Positions 34,665 through 43,095 of a stretch of 64,000 nt of DNA are shown piece by piece; positions within the stretch are counted from its first letter, which is position 1; each line of letters opens with the position of its first letter. This DNA is from Paenibacillus_V sp046244365 (lineage in GTDB: Bacteria > Bacillota > Bacilli > Paenibacillales > NBRC-103111). The DNA lies in contig NZ_CP176395.1 in assembly GCF_046244365.1 (NCBI RefSeq), forward strand, positions 868,001 to 932,000, read 5' to 3'. The translations under genes were made by a program, and so were the position numbers. Below the pieces are notes generated by a model. It had not been told where the DNA came from. It saw only the letters and a program-made list of their open reading frames with translations, and did no database searches.

Positions 34665-36107
34665 ATGAAATTTACGTTCGGCCAACCATCATCTGCCGCG
34701 AAAGTAACGATATATGTCGTAAGCAAGGGGCATTTGCCGGCTAATCCGCTCAACGGCTACGAGCTCAAGGAGCATGCGGGGGACAAAGGCGCAGTGACGT
34801 GGTTGTACGGCCGCCAATCGGAGGCGCACACGCTGCTCGTCGGTCTCGGCGACGAAGCGAAGCTGGGGCTCGATCAAATCCGCGCCGCAGCGGGCGTCGC
34901 GGGCCGCGCGGTAGAGAAGGAGCAGTTGACCTCGGCGGCAGTCGACTTCAGCATGTTGTCTGGCGTAATCGGCAGCCGGATCAGCGAAGCGGAAGCGGCA
35001 ACCGCCTGGGTTGAGGGGTGGCTGCTTGGAACGTACGCATTCGATAAATACAAGTCGAAGAAAAAGCAGCGCCATACGGATACCGTCGAACTGCTGCTGA
35101 CGGCATCCGAGGAGCTGGAGGAAGCGCTCCGGCTCGGCGAGGTGCGGGCCAACGGCACGATACTCGCGCGCGATCTCGGCAACGAGCCGCCGAATTTCCT
35201 GCGTCCGACCCATCTGGTGGAGCGCGTAATCGAGCGCTTCAAAGATACGCCGGTGCAGGTGACCGTGTTCAAGGGCGAGCAGCTCGAAGAGCATCAAATG
35301 AACGGTTTGATCGCCGTGGGCAAGGGCAGCAAATATCCGCCGGCGCTGATCGAGATGTGCTACTGCACCGATCCTTCGAAGCCGCTTATCGCGCTCGTCG
35401 GCAAAGGCATCACGTTCGATACGGGCGGCATCAGCCTGAAATCGGGACGCAATCTTAGCGACATGCGCATCGACATGGGCGGCTCGGCTGCCGTCATCGG
35501 AGCGCTGGACATCATCGTCGGAAGCAAGCTGAAGGCGAATGTCGTCGTGTTCGTAGCCACGGCCGAGAACATGCCGGACGGCGCGTCCATGCTGCCGGGC
35601 GAAGTGATTCGTTACGCCAACGGGCTGACCGTGCAGGTCGGGAACACCGACGCGGAAGGGCGCCTTGTGCTCGCCGACGCGTTGATTCGCGCATGCAAGC
35701 TCGGCGCCGAGCAAATCGTCGATATCGCGACGCTGACCGGAGCATGCGTATCCGCGCTTGGCAACAAAATGGCCGGCGTATGGGGGACGGACGATATGGC
35801 CGACGTGCTGAAGCAGCTCGGACAGCAGAGCGGCGAACGTGTATGGCCGATGCCGCTGGAGGACGAGTACGACGACCTGCTGAAAAGCCAGTACGCCGAC
35901 CTGTGCAACATTACGGGCGTCGCATATGCCGGTGCGATTACGGCTGCGCTGTTCCTTCGCCGCTTCGTCGAAGCCGGCACGAAATGGGCGCACGTGGATA
36001 TGGCCGGACCGATGGATGCCGGCTCTACGAGCGGCTACGTCGTGGAAGGACCGACAGGCTACGGAGCTCGGCTGTTGGCCGATTTCGTGGCGGAACGATC
36101 GAATTAA
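34665..36107 (+). CDS. pepA: Leucyl aminopeptidase (M17)
   Basis: 480-residue cytoplasmic dimetal peptidase that removes N-terminal residues from peptides. Metal- and substrate-binding motifs are present: VGKGITFDTGGISLK, DMGGSAAVIGA and the signature NTDAEGRLVLADAL. AAGGAA lies upstream of the ATG. Single gene with its own terminator; it separates the lipid operon from the RiPP cluster. Confidence 0.95.
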   Translation: MKFTFGQPSSAAKVTIYVVSKGHLPANPLNGYELKEHAGDKGAVTWLYGRQSEAHTLLVGLGDEAKLGLDQIRAAAGVAGRAVEKEQLTSAAVDFSMLSGVIGSRISEAEAATAWVEGWLLGTYAFDKYKSKKKQRHTDTVELLLTASEELEEALRLGEVRANGTILARDLGNEPPNFLRPTHLVERVIERFKDTPVQVTVFKGEQLEEHQMNGLIAVGKGSKYPPALIEMCYCTDPSKPLIALVGKGITFDTGGISLKSGRNLSDMRIDMGGSAAVIGALDIIVGSKLKANVVVFVATAENMPDGASMLPGEVIRYANGLTVQVGNTDAEGRLVLADALIRACKLGAEQIVDIATLTGACVSALGNKMAGVWGTDDMADVLKQLGQQSGERVWPMPLEDEYDDLLKSQYADLCNITGVAYAGAITAALFLRRFVEAGTKWAHVDMAGPMDAGSTSGYVVEGPTGYGARLLADFVAERSN

Positions 36108-36123
36108 TAGGAACTGCCCCGAG

Positions 36124-36165
36124 AGCCCGAGGAAAGCCGGATACAACCGGTATCCCGGGCTTTTT
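36124..36165 (+). terminator. Terminator of pepA
   Basis: AGCCCG pairs with CGGGCT with further complementarity inside (CCGG/CCGG), followed by TTTTT. Between here and the RiPP promoter (36166-36402) no gene is seen. Confidence 0.75.
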
Positions 36166-36402
36166 GCCTATGCGTTCCTGGGTTGCGGGAGTATGGATCG
36201 ATGAGTTCCTTGGGTGCGCGGCGGGGCTGTACCGTAGCGGACGACGGGGACACGGGACATGGGAGAGCTTTGAACGACGCGGTTAGGCGAGGTTGCCGGC
36301 ATACGTTTACGTTTTGCGGCGATCGAGAAGATTGCAGCGGGAGTCGAAAGCGTGTAATGTAGCGGAATTTGGCATGAGACATGGGGAATAAGTATGTAGT
36401 TC

Positions 36403-36465
36403 GATACAATACGTCTATTTTCTAACTTTTTTTCGCTTGACACGATACAATATGTATCATAACAT
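36403..36465 (+). promoter_or_regulatory. Promoter of the RiPP precursor with internal operator
   Basis: Consensus -35 TTGACA (36437-36442), 17 bp, -10 TAACAT (36460-36465). The palindrome GATACAATATGTATC (36444-36458) fills the spacer, so a bound repressor would exclude RNA polymerase. A related half site CGATACAATAC lies upstream at 36402-36412. Confidence 0.7.
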
Positions 36466-36510
36466 AAGACATGTGGTCCTCATTCAATCAAGGAGTTGGA
36501 GGTGAACAGT

Positions 36511-36630
36511 TTGACCAAAAAGCAGTATGCAGCACCAAGCGTTTTGTCTCACACCAAGGTGAGCTTTGAAACGAAAGCGTCCAGCGGCAATGGCGGCGGT
36601 GGCGGCGGCGGTGGCGGTTTTTGGTTCTAG
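36511..36630 (+). CDS. RiPP precursor peptide, 39 aa, poly-glycine core
   Basis: A TTG start with a perfect GGAGGTGA 5 nt upstream opens a 39-codon frame. Residues 1-22 look like a lasso-type leader: MTKKQYAAPSV carries Y6-x-x-P9-x-V11, the YxxPx(L/V) element bound by PqqD-like recognition proteins. The presumed core begins near T21-K22-A23 and reads SSGN, then nine glycines, then FWF at the C-terminus. There is no Cys, and no Asp or Glu in the core that could form a lasso ring; the only Glu is E20. Genes for an HprK-like kinase, PqqD-like protein, S26 peptidase and exporter follow. The modification is unknown; S24/S25 could be phosphorylated. Confidence 0.8.
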   Translation: MTKKQYAAPSVLSHTKVSFETKASSGNGGGGGGGGGFWF

Positions 36631-36690
36631 TATTGCCTGACCGGGGTGGTTGAAGGCGCCGCGATGCCCGGTTCGGGCGATCCGGCTGTA

Positions 36691-36733
36691 AGAGGGGACG
36701 CTACCGGAACAAAACGCGACGGTTCGCCCCTCT
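36691..36733 (+). promoter_or_regulatory. Hairpin between precursor and biosynthetic genes
   Basis: AGAGGGG pairs with CCCCTCT, and ACCG with CGGT inside. No T tract follows, so it may act as a partial terminator or RNA-stabilising hairpin that keeps precursor mRNA in excess over the enzyme genes, a common arrangement in peptide clusters. Confidence 0.5.
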
Positions 36734-36841
36734 CTCCTTCATCTCGCAAGGTTCGGTAGCTGCGCACTTCTTTCTATTTCTTTAATACTTCCGGTCCCAG
36801 GCTGGATCGAGATCCTATAAATCGTAAAAGAGGATAATCCT

Positions 36842-37633
36842 ATGCATCTTTTCAGAATCGATATTGGCGAGCATTCCGCGATCGTCCGCACCGAATCGGA
36901 AGCCATTGCTTCAGCCATCGAGCAAATGTTCGAAAAAGCGAAAGCCGATGCGGAAGCCGTGCTTTCCGCCGACCTTGTCGTGGAAGCCGAGCTCGGCTAC
37001 GGGGAGCCTTCGCCCGATTATGCCGTAACGATCAGCACGGAAGGAACATCGGTCATTTATTCCCGCCTTGACTACCGGATCGTAACCGATGCATCTTATC
37101 GGAAGGCCAGCATAGTCGCCTATAACGAGCTGTCCCTCAAGCATGCTTTCATGAATTTTTATAGCGCCTTTATCGTCCATTCGGGCTGGGGCTTGATGAT
37201 TCATTCCTCTTGTGTCGTCGAAGACGATAAAGCCTATTTGTTCGCAGGGCAATCGGGCGCCGGCAAATCGACGGTGGCCAAGCTTTCCGCTCCGCGGCCG
37301 CTGTTATCCGATGAGGCTTCTCTTGTCAAAATAACGCCTGACGGCATATTCGTCTACAACTCTCCTTTTCGCAGCGAGCTGATGACCATTAACGAGGGCC
37401 GCGTATGCCGGCTGGGTGGCATTCATCTGCTGATTCAGTCGGATCAGGTGGAACGTACGCCCATTCGATCGTCCGAGGGGATCATGCATTTAATGGACAA
37501 AGTGTTTTATTGGGGGCACGACGCCAAGGAAACGGGCAAGGTGCTCGGCATGCTGCGGGAGATGGTACTCGGGGTTCCCGTTTATGAACTTCATTTTCAA
37601 AAAAACAATACGTTCTGGGAGAAAATTTCATGA
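36842..37633 (+). CDS. HPr kinase-related RiPP tailoring kinase
   Basis: 263 residues. The C-terminal half is an HprK-type P-loop kinase: Walker A GQSGAGKST (136-144) and SDEASLVK soon after, which holds the acidic residues expected downstream of the P-loop. The N-terminal half differs from true HPr kinases. The same gene type occurs in paeninodin-like lasso clusters of Paenibacillus and Bacillus, where the kinase phosphorylates a serine of the precursor. AGAGGATA precedes the ATG. It overlaps the PqqD gene by 4 bp. Target here is probably the 39-residue peptide. Confidence 0.85.
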   Translation: MHLFRIDIGEHSAIVRTESEAIASAIEQMFEKAKADAEAVLSADLVVEAELGYGEPSPDYAVTISTEGTSVIYSRLDYRIVTDASYRKASIVAYNELSLKHAFMNFYSAFIVHSGWGLMIHSSCVVEDDKAYLFAGQSGAGKSTVAKLSAPRPLLSDEASLVKITPDGIFVYNSPFRSELMTINEGRVCRLGGIHLLIQSDQVERTPIRSSEGIMHLMDKVFYWGHDAKETGKVLGMLREMVLGVPVYELHFQKNNTFWEKIS

Positions 37634-37905
37634 ATATGACAAGCGTGTATAAGCGAACGACGCAGATCGAAGCGGTTGAAGTAGGCGAAGAATGGATTGT
37701 GATGCATACCGCCAAGCTGACCGTAACCAAAATGAACGAAGTGGGCGGCTTCATCTGGTCGGAGCTGAAGGAAAGCAGCGATGTGGCGTCGCTCGTGAGG
37801 AAGCTTCAGGAGCGTTACGACATAAGCGAAGAGATTGCTCTGCGCGATGTCCAACTGTTTCTGGCCGAACTGGAGATCGCCGAATTGATCGAGCATGCCA
37901 GCTAG
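37630..37905 (+). CDS. PqqD-like RiPP recognition element protein
   Basis: 91 residues forming the winged-helix PqqD/RRE fold: N-terminal strands (SVYKRTTQIEAVEVGEEWIVMH), KLTVTKMNEVGGFIWSEL, then helices with SLVRKLQERYDISEEIALRDVQLFLAELEIAELI. Such proteins bind the leader of the precursor and present it to modifying enzymes; in lasso clusters the equivalent is the B1 protein, which reads the YxxPxL leader motif that this precursor also has. Overlaps the kinase by 4 bp and the peptidase by 11 bp. Confidence 0.88.
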   Translation: MNMTSVYKRTTQIEAVEVGEEWIVMHTAKLTVTKMNEVGGFIWSELKESSDVASLVRKLQERYDISEEIALRDVQLFLAELEIAELIEHAS

Positions 37906-38392
37906 AGCGAGGGCGATTGAAACGCAGCTGCTCTCCCAGCATTTGGCCAAGCAAGGATATTTGGAGATTGCTTCGGTTGGCGACAGTATGTATCCATTGA
38001 TACGCGAAGGCGATATGTGCCGGTTCGAGCCGGTCTTGCTGGAGGCGGTTCGCAAGGGCGATGTTCTGTTGTTCGCTACGAAGGCAGGCCATCTGGTCGG
38101 CCACCGCTTCTTGAAGCAATATGGCGAGCGCGGCGAATGCTTCTATGTGTGTAAAGGGGATACGAATAAATTCCCGGACGAACCGATTCGTCCGCAGCAA
38201 ATTATCGGCAGGCTCACGCTTATTCGCACGGCATCGCGCCGGCTTATCCGCGTGGACGGTTTGCTGCCTCAAATGTGGGGCGTTCTGGCGATTCATATCC
38301 CCCAAATGTGGCGGATGCTGAGATGGGTAATTGCCTATAAAAGATGGAAGCCTGCCAAACGCAGCGCTTCGGACCGACAAGCCGGGGGGTGA
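37895..38392 (+). CDS. S26 signal-peptidase-like protease, ER (Ser/His) type
   Basis: 165 residues. Catalytic Ser31 in VGDSMYPLIREGD and GDVLLF are S24/S26 hallmarks. In place of the usual lysine it has H70-R71 in VGHRFL, followed by KGDTN with a later Asp, the boxes of the SipW/ER-type subgroup that uses a Ser-His pair. There is no clear membrane anchor except a weak C-terminal hydrophobic stretch (MWGVLAIHIPQMWRMLRWVIAY). It probably removes the leader from the modified peptide, replacing the transglutaminase-like B2 protease of lasso clusters. No strong ribosome binding site; coupled to pqqD. Confidence 0.82.
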   Translation: MPARARAIETQLLSQHLAKQGYLEIASVGDSMYPLIREGDMCRFEPVLLEAVRKGDVLLFATKAGHLVGHRFLKQYGERGECFYVCKGDTNKFPDEPIRPQQIIGRLTLIRTASRRLIRVDGLLPQMWGVLAIHIPQMWRMLRWVIAYKRWKPAKRSASDRQAGG

Positions 38393-40188
38393 AGGCGATA
38401 CTCCGCTTATACGAGTTGTATCGTCCCCTGGTTCGGCTGCTTCCCTATTTTAGGCGGTTCGGCTGGATGTATATGCTACTGTTCCTCTTTTTATTCTTGG
38501 ACATAGGAAGGTCGTTGTTCTTTGCATGGCTGATGATGCACCTGACCGATGCGGCGGTCCTTGCAGACGCAGAACGGCTCAAGCTGCTGCTGGCTGCCGG
38601 TGCGGTATTCGTCGCGGTGAGCGGGTCTATCATCTACGCGGATTCGTACCTGAAGTCTATGACCGTGAATAAAGTGAGGAAAAGGGTAAGCAACGACGTT
38701 TATCGGCATCTGCTTAAGCAGCCCGTTCGCTTCTATTCGGAGCGGCATTCGGGAGATCTGCTTTCCCGGCTGACGAACGACATTCAGCTAATGGAAGGGG
38801 CCATGGGGTACGGCATTCTGACGCTTGTCCAAATGCCGCTCATGGCAGGGATGGCGCTCGTTTATTTGTTTATGCTTAATTGGCAGCTTGCGGCGGTATG
38901 CTTGCTGCTTGGCCCGCTCGCCGTTGGCGGGGGCGCGCTTATGGGGCGCTGGCTGCGCTTAAACGGCAGATCCGTACAGAGCCAGCTGGGACGGATGAAC
39001 AGCTTTGTAGGCGATACGATCGCCGGACAGCTGATCGTGCGGACCTTCGCGCTTGGCCGGCAGTTTGCCGGTCGTTACGACCACGATACCCGGCAGTTGT
39101 ACGCATTGGAGCGGAAGGAAGCGAGGGCGTCCGCGCTCTATGCCGCGGGCAGTTCGACCTTCGGGTCGGCGGTATTCCTGTCGAGTCTCGGCATAGGCGC
39201 CATTTTTATCGCCCAAGGGAAGCTTACCGTCGGCACTTTAATGGGCTTCGTCATGCTGATCCGCCAGCTTGTGACGCCGCTGTCCGGCTTGTCCGGCGCG
39301 TGGAACGGGATGCAGCGTTCCCTTGCTGCGTCGGAGCGGGTATTCGAACTGCTCGACGCCAAGCCTGAGGTAAGCGAGCTGCCGCAGCGCGTATCGCCGG
39401 AGCCTCTTGCAGAAAGCATTCGTTATGAGCAAGTCAGCTTCGGCTACGATGACGCCTCGGCGGAGTCACGCCCGGTGCTGGACGGCTGCTCGTTCGAAGT
39501 GCCGGCCGGACAGACGGTTGCGCTCGTTGGCCCCAGCGGTGCGGGGAAAACGACGCTTTTTCACCTGCTTCTCGGCTTGTACGAGCCGCAGGCGGGGCGC
39601 ATCACGCTGGACGGGAAGGAGCTTGCCGAAATCGGCCGGTCGGAGCTGATCAGCCGGCTCGCTTACGTCCCGCAGGATACGTATCTGTTCAGCGGCAGCA
39701 TACGGGATAATTTATTGTACGGCAAGCCGGATGCCGCGGAGGAAGAACTGATCGCTGCGGCGAGGCATGCCAACGCGCACGACTTTATCGTGTCTCTTCC
39801 CGAAGGGTACGACACGGAGGTGGGCGAGCGCGGGAGCAAGCTGTCGGGCGGCCAGCGGCAGCGGCTTGCGATAGCGCGGGCGCTGCTGTGGGACGCGCCG
39901 GTGCTGCTGCTGGACGAAGCGACAAGCGCGCTCGACGGCGAGAGCGAGCATCTCGTGCAGGAGGCGCTGACGCGGCTTGCCGCAGGGCGGACGACGCTGA
40001 TGATTGCGCACCGGCTCTCGACGATCCTAAGCGCAGACCGGATCGTCGTCCTTGAAGCGGGGCGCGTCGTCGATCAAGGCCGGCATCTCGAGCTGCTCGC
40101 CCGCTGCCCGCTTTACGCGCGGCTCTACGAGCGGCAATTCCGCAGCGAGCAGCTCCCGGAGAAGACGGCTGCAGCGGCGGCAGGTTGA
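38389..40188 (+). CDS. ABC exporter (fused membrane and ATPase domains)
   Basis: 599 residues from the GTG that overlaps the upstream stop (GTGA); an in-frame ATG at 38344 would give 614 residues but has no ribosome binding site. Six-segment membrane domain (1-320) and ATPase with Walker A GPSGAGKTT, signature LSGGQRQ, Walker B VLLLDEATSALD. There is no N-terminal C39 peptidase domain, so leader removal falls to the S26 protein. Functions as a homodimer, exporting the mature peptide and giving self-protection. Confidence 0.9.
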   Translation: MKAILRLYELYRPLVRLLPYFRRFGWMYMLLFLFLFLDIGRSLFFAWLMMHLTDAAVLADAERLKLLLAAGAVFVAVSGSIIYADSYLKSMTVNKVRKRVSNDVYRHLLKQPVRFYSERHSGDLLSRLTNDIQLMEGAMGYGILTLVQMPLMAGMALVYLFMLNWQLAAVCLLLGPLAVGGGALMGRWLRLNGRSVQSQLGRMNSFVGDTIAGQLIVRTFALGRQFAGRYDHDTRQLYALERKEARASALYAAGSSTFGSAVFLSSLGIGAIFIAQGKLTVGTLMGFVMLIRQLVTPLSGLSGAWNGMQRSLAASERVFELLDAKPEVSELPQRVSPEPLAESIRYEQVSFGYDDASAESRPVLDGCSFEVPAGQTVALVGPSGAGKTTLFHLLLGLYEPQAGRITLDGKELAEIGRSELISRLAYVPQDTYLFSGSIRDNLLYGKPDAAEEELIAAARHANAHDFIVSLPEGYDTEVGERGSKLSGGQRQRLAIARALLWDAPVLLLDEATSALDGESEHLVQEALTRLAAGRTTLMIAHRLSTILSADRIVVLEAGRVVDQGRHLELLARCPLYARLYERQFRSEQLPEKTAAAAAG

Positions 40189-40199
40189 CCGCGACGCGA

Positions 40200-40245
40200 A
40201 ACAGGCTGACCGGAAGCAAATGATTTTGCTTCCGGTCAGCCTGTT
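40200..40245 (+). terminator. Long perfect hairpin after the RiPP operon
   Basis: AACAGGCTGACCGGAAGCAA and its exact complement form a stem of about 21 bp around a tiny loop. A T tract is lacking (CGGTTATG follows), so it may act as mRNA 3' protection or a weak terminator on either strand. Confidence 0.6.
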
Positions 40246-40289
40246 CGGTTATGCGGGGCTAGGGCGTTGAGTGTACAAAACCAACTTTT

Positions 40290-40345
40290 TAAACAGTGAA
40301 CCTTAGTTCATTATTAGTGAACCTAATTTCACTAAATACTGCTGA
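40290..40345. repeat. TTCACTA/TAGTGAA palindromes (copy cluster 2)
   Basis: Short inverted repeats such as GTTCA-ttAtTAGTGAAC flank the MITE at 40388 on both sides, with more at 40560-40650. The interval 40660-40828 has nothing recognised. Confidence 0.6.
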
Positions 40346-40387
40346 CATCGAGCCTAAGGCCGTTTACTGAACTAAACGTCACTAATA

Positions 40388-40570
40388 GAGGTTGTTTAAA
40401 AAGCCCCCTTTTGATAACGAAGCAGAACAGTGGGTTATTCGACATCGAATCTTGAATTCATCCGGTAACTGCGGTACTCACGTAGGTTTTGCCTACGCTC
40501 CGTGTCCTCGTTCCTCGGATTCATCCAACCTTCTCGGTTCTGAAAAGTGGCCTTTTTAAACACGCACTAT
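40388..40570 (-). mobile_element. 183-bp MITE, copy 1
   Basis: The ends carry the inverted repeat GTTTAAAAAG(G/C)CC and TA lies directly outside each end. Inside is the hairpin CGTAGG-caaaa-CCTACG. Same length as the copy at 58347 and over 90% alike by eye; inserted in an intergenic palindrome cluster. It carries no ORF, so it must move with a transposase encoded elsewhere, probably of the TA-targeting IS630/Tc1 type. Confidence 0.85.
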
Positions 40571-40828
40571 TAGTGAATCAAATGGGAGTTATAGTGACGT
40601 CTGCTTCACTATAGCTCAACATTTTCGTTTAGCAAAAGGTAATAGTGAACCTCGGCTGATGATGTTAGCTGTATTGCCTGCTCCTCATGAAGTCCTACCC
40701 CGCCAACGTCCTGCATAAACCAACGTACAGCACACGCCAACAACCTGATCCGCGCCCCCGTGCCTGCGCATTGCTTCTAGTCTTACGCTCCGCTAACCGT
40801 TCTACCCTTCACTATCCTTGCCCAAGCC

Positions 40829-41374
40829 TCACACCTTGGCTTTACGCGGCCACAAGGTGAAGCTGAAGCTATAGAGGAAGTCAATGCCGACGACGACCGA
40901 CCATAGCCGGAGCGTGCCGAGCAGCGTTTCCGTGCGGGCGGCATCGCCTACAAGCCAAATCATGCCGTATAACACGAGGCATCCGATCGCCCATGCGAGA
41001 AGATGCAGGAGCCACATGCGCCGCTCGTAGCCCGCATGCTCGGCTCCGTGTTTGGGCTTGGGAACCGGCTTGGGACCGCCTGCGAAGCGGTGCGCGAACC
41101 GTTCGTCCGCCCAGCGGATCATCTTGTGTCCGTAAGCGACGGAAACGCCGATATAAATGGCCGAGATGCCGTGGACCGTGGTCGCGGTCGCCCCGTTGCG
41201 CAGATCGACCACCGTTGCGACGATCAGAATCAGATCGACTACCGGCGTGCATAGGAGCAGGATCGCGCCCAGCGGCTTCAACCGAAGCACGTAACGGCAT
41301 ACGAGCCCCGCGAGCACCAGCACCCAGAAACCAATTTCGCAACCGATAATAAAAGCGGTTATCATTCCAGTCAC
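40829..41374 (-). CDS. Hypothetical membrane protein, 181 aa
   Basis: Five predicted membrane segments with a polar, Lys/Pro-rich loop at about 95-118 (GGPKPVPKPKHG). No family recognised. It diverges from a TetR regulator with 95 bp between, and the shared region contains short palindromes (ACAAGTGT, CACAATTGT), so the regulator probably controls it. Possibly an efflux or stress-related membrane protein. Confidence 0.75.
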   Translation of the reverse strand: MTGMITAFIIGCEIGFWVLVLAGLVCRYVLRLKPLGAILLLCTPVVDLILIVATVVDLRNGATATTVHGISAIYIGVSVAYGHKMIRWADERFAHRFAGGPKPVPKPKHGAEHAGYERRMWLLHLLAWAIGCLVLYGMIWLVGDAARTETLLGTLRLWSVVVGIDFLYSFSFTLWPRKAKV

Positions 41375-41469
41375 TCCTTAGCGGACGATTTTAATAATAC
41401 AAGTGTACTATAAAAGTGGCGAAGTTTATTTTCGCACAATTGTATTAAAAAAGCAATCCATGCTACACT

Positions 41470-42093
41470 ATGAACATGCCTAAAATTGTGAATCACGATC
41501 AACGTCGGGAACAGCTCGCGGAAGCGGCTTGGCGCGTTATACGCCGGGAAGGGCTGGAAGGAGTATCCGTGCGCAGCGTCGCGGATGAAGCCGGGATGTC
41601 GCTCGGCTCGCTGCGGCACTATTTCGTTACGCAGTCCGAGCTGCTTGCCTTTTCGATGCGGCTGGTTTCCGAGCGGGTCAAAAACAGGGTCTTGAGCATG
41701 AACATGAGCGGAAACCCCAGAACGGATATGGAAGCCATCCTCGGTGAACTGGTTCCGCTGGATGAAGAGCGTCTGGCCGAATGCGAGGTGTGGCTCGCTT
41801 TCGTCGGCAGCGCGCTCGCTAATCCGAGCCTTCGTTCGCTCAGCGAGGAAGTTCACGATTCGCTTTACGCTTTTTTTCGAAAAATCGTGGATTCGCTTAT
41901 CCATCTAAAGCTGGCTAAGCCCGGCATCGACGCCAAGCTGGAGGCGATGAGGCTGCATGCCTTGGTGGACGGCCTCGTCGTTCATGGCGTGATGCGATCG
42001 CCCAAAGTAACGCCCGATGAGATCACCCGTATCGTTTCTTACCATCTGGACAGCATAACGGAGCTTAAGGGAGATTATCGGCAAGAAAAGTAG
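41470..42093 (+). CDS. TetR/AcrR family regulator
   Basis: 207 residues. N-terminal helix-turn-helix (LEGVSVRSVADEAGMSLGSLRHYFVTQSEL), then a helical ligand domain of the BetI/PksA-like type. No clear ribosome binding site; ATG 41470 and 41476 are both possible. It likely represses itself and the divergent membrane protein. Confidence 0.9.
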   Translation: MNMPKIVNHDQRREQLAEAAWRVIRREGLEGVSVRSVADEAGMSLGSLRHYFVTQSELLAFSMRLVSERVKNRVLSMNMSGNPRTDMEAILGELVPLDEERLAECEVWLAFVGSALANPSLRSLSEEVHDSLYAFFRKIVDSLIHLKLAKPGIDAKLEAMRLHALVDGLVVHGVMRSPKVTPDEITRIVSYHLDSITELKGDYRQEK

Positions 42094-42140
42094 CATCTGC
42101 CTATAAGTCAAAGCAAGCCGATGCTGCTTTTTTTAAAATG

Positions 42141-42185
42141 TCAGAAAGTATATCCTCCGCTGATTGTTCCATTTCTCGGTAAACG
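42141..42185. repeat. 45-bp interspersed repeat, copy B
   Basis: Matches 29339-29383 at all but about four positions. It lies 48 bp after the TetR stop codon and before cutC, and contains TATATCCTCC, the complement of a ribosome binding site. Confidence 0.75.
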
Positions 42186-42345
42186 TCTGGCTTCAAAAGT
42201 AGCCGAATGGCGGTTATCCTTGTTTTTCTTTCCTGCGACTTGTGGTAGAATGCAGACGTCACCACTGTGAAACGGCTGAAGGCCGTTTTACTGGAAAAGA
42301 CGATTTCTGTACAGGCAGAGGCAATAGGGAAAGAGGGGAAACGAC

Positions 42346-43050
42346 ATGTTGCTGGAAGTGATCGCAACGAGCGTAGCGGATGCCAGGCTGGCCGAAACGC
42401 ATGGAGCGGACCGGATCGAGCTCATTTCGGGCATCCGGGAGGGCGGCGTTACGCCTAGCGCGGGTTTGATCGAGCAGGTGCTCGGCGCGGTAAGCATTCC
42501 GGTTCACGTGATGGTCAGGCCGCACGCGAACTCTTTTTGTTATGACGAAGACGATCTGCAAACGATGCTGAAGGATATTCAACTTATCCGCAAGCTTGGA
42601 GCGGCGGGTATTGTGGTTGGCGCTCTGACCGCGGAACGTCGTGTAGACGAAGCGGCGCTGAATAGGCTTTTAGATGCAGCGGAAGGGTTATCGATAACCT
42701 TCCATCGGGCGATTGATGAAGCGGCTGACCAAGAAGAGGCGCTGCGCGTGCTCGGACGGTATCCGCAAATACGGCGTATTTTAACCTCGGGCGGCAAGCC
42801 AAGCGCTTTGGATGCGCGCGAGCAGATTGTAAAATTGGATGGCTTATGCAAAGAACTGTCGATTACGCTGCTGGCGGGAAGCGGTTTGACCGTCGATACG
42901 CTGGACGCCTTCATTCGCGACACGGGAGTTTCCGAAGTGCATATGGGGACCGGCGTTCGCCTGCAAGGCGATGCGCTGCGGACGATCGACCCGGAGAAGC
43001 TTAGAGCTGCGGCGAATATCGTCGCAAACGCGCAAAGCGGACAAGCATAG
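42346..43050 (+). CDS. cutC: CutC family protein (copper homeostasis)
   Basis: 234-residue TIM barrel with the CutC signatures GADRIELISGIREGGVTPS, HVMVRPH and FHRAIDE, and GSGLTVDTLDAF near the end. Cytoplasmic. The family has been linked to copper tolerance, but the biochemical role is not settled. AGAGGGGAAA precedes the ATG. The asparaginase gene begins 45 bp downstream and may be co-transcribed. Confidence 0.93.
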   Translation: MLLEVIATSVADARLAETHGADRIELISGIREGGVTPSAGLIEQVLGAVSIPVHVMVRPHANSFCYDEDDLQTMLKDIQLIRKLGAAGIVVGALTAERRVDEAALNRLLDAAEGLSITFHRAIDEAADQEEALRVLGRYPQIRRILTSGGKPSALDAREQIVKLDGLCKELSITLLAGSGLTVDTLDAFIRDTGVSEVHMGTGVRLQGDALRTIDPEKLRAAANIVANAQSGQA

Positions 43051-43095
43051 CAGCTGAACATACACGATAACATTACGATTCGGGAGGATCACAAC

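Noticed and set aside
36511..36630. Reading the small peptide as a classical lasso precursor
   Set aside because: The leader fits, but the core has no Asp or Glu at positions 7-9 for ring closure, and the cyclase and B2 protease genes are absent.
38344..38388. ATG at 38344 as the start of the ABC exporter
   Set aside because: It has no ribosome binding site and lies inside the peptidase gene; the GTG at 38389 overlaps the stop codon in the usual coupled way.
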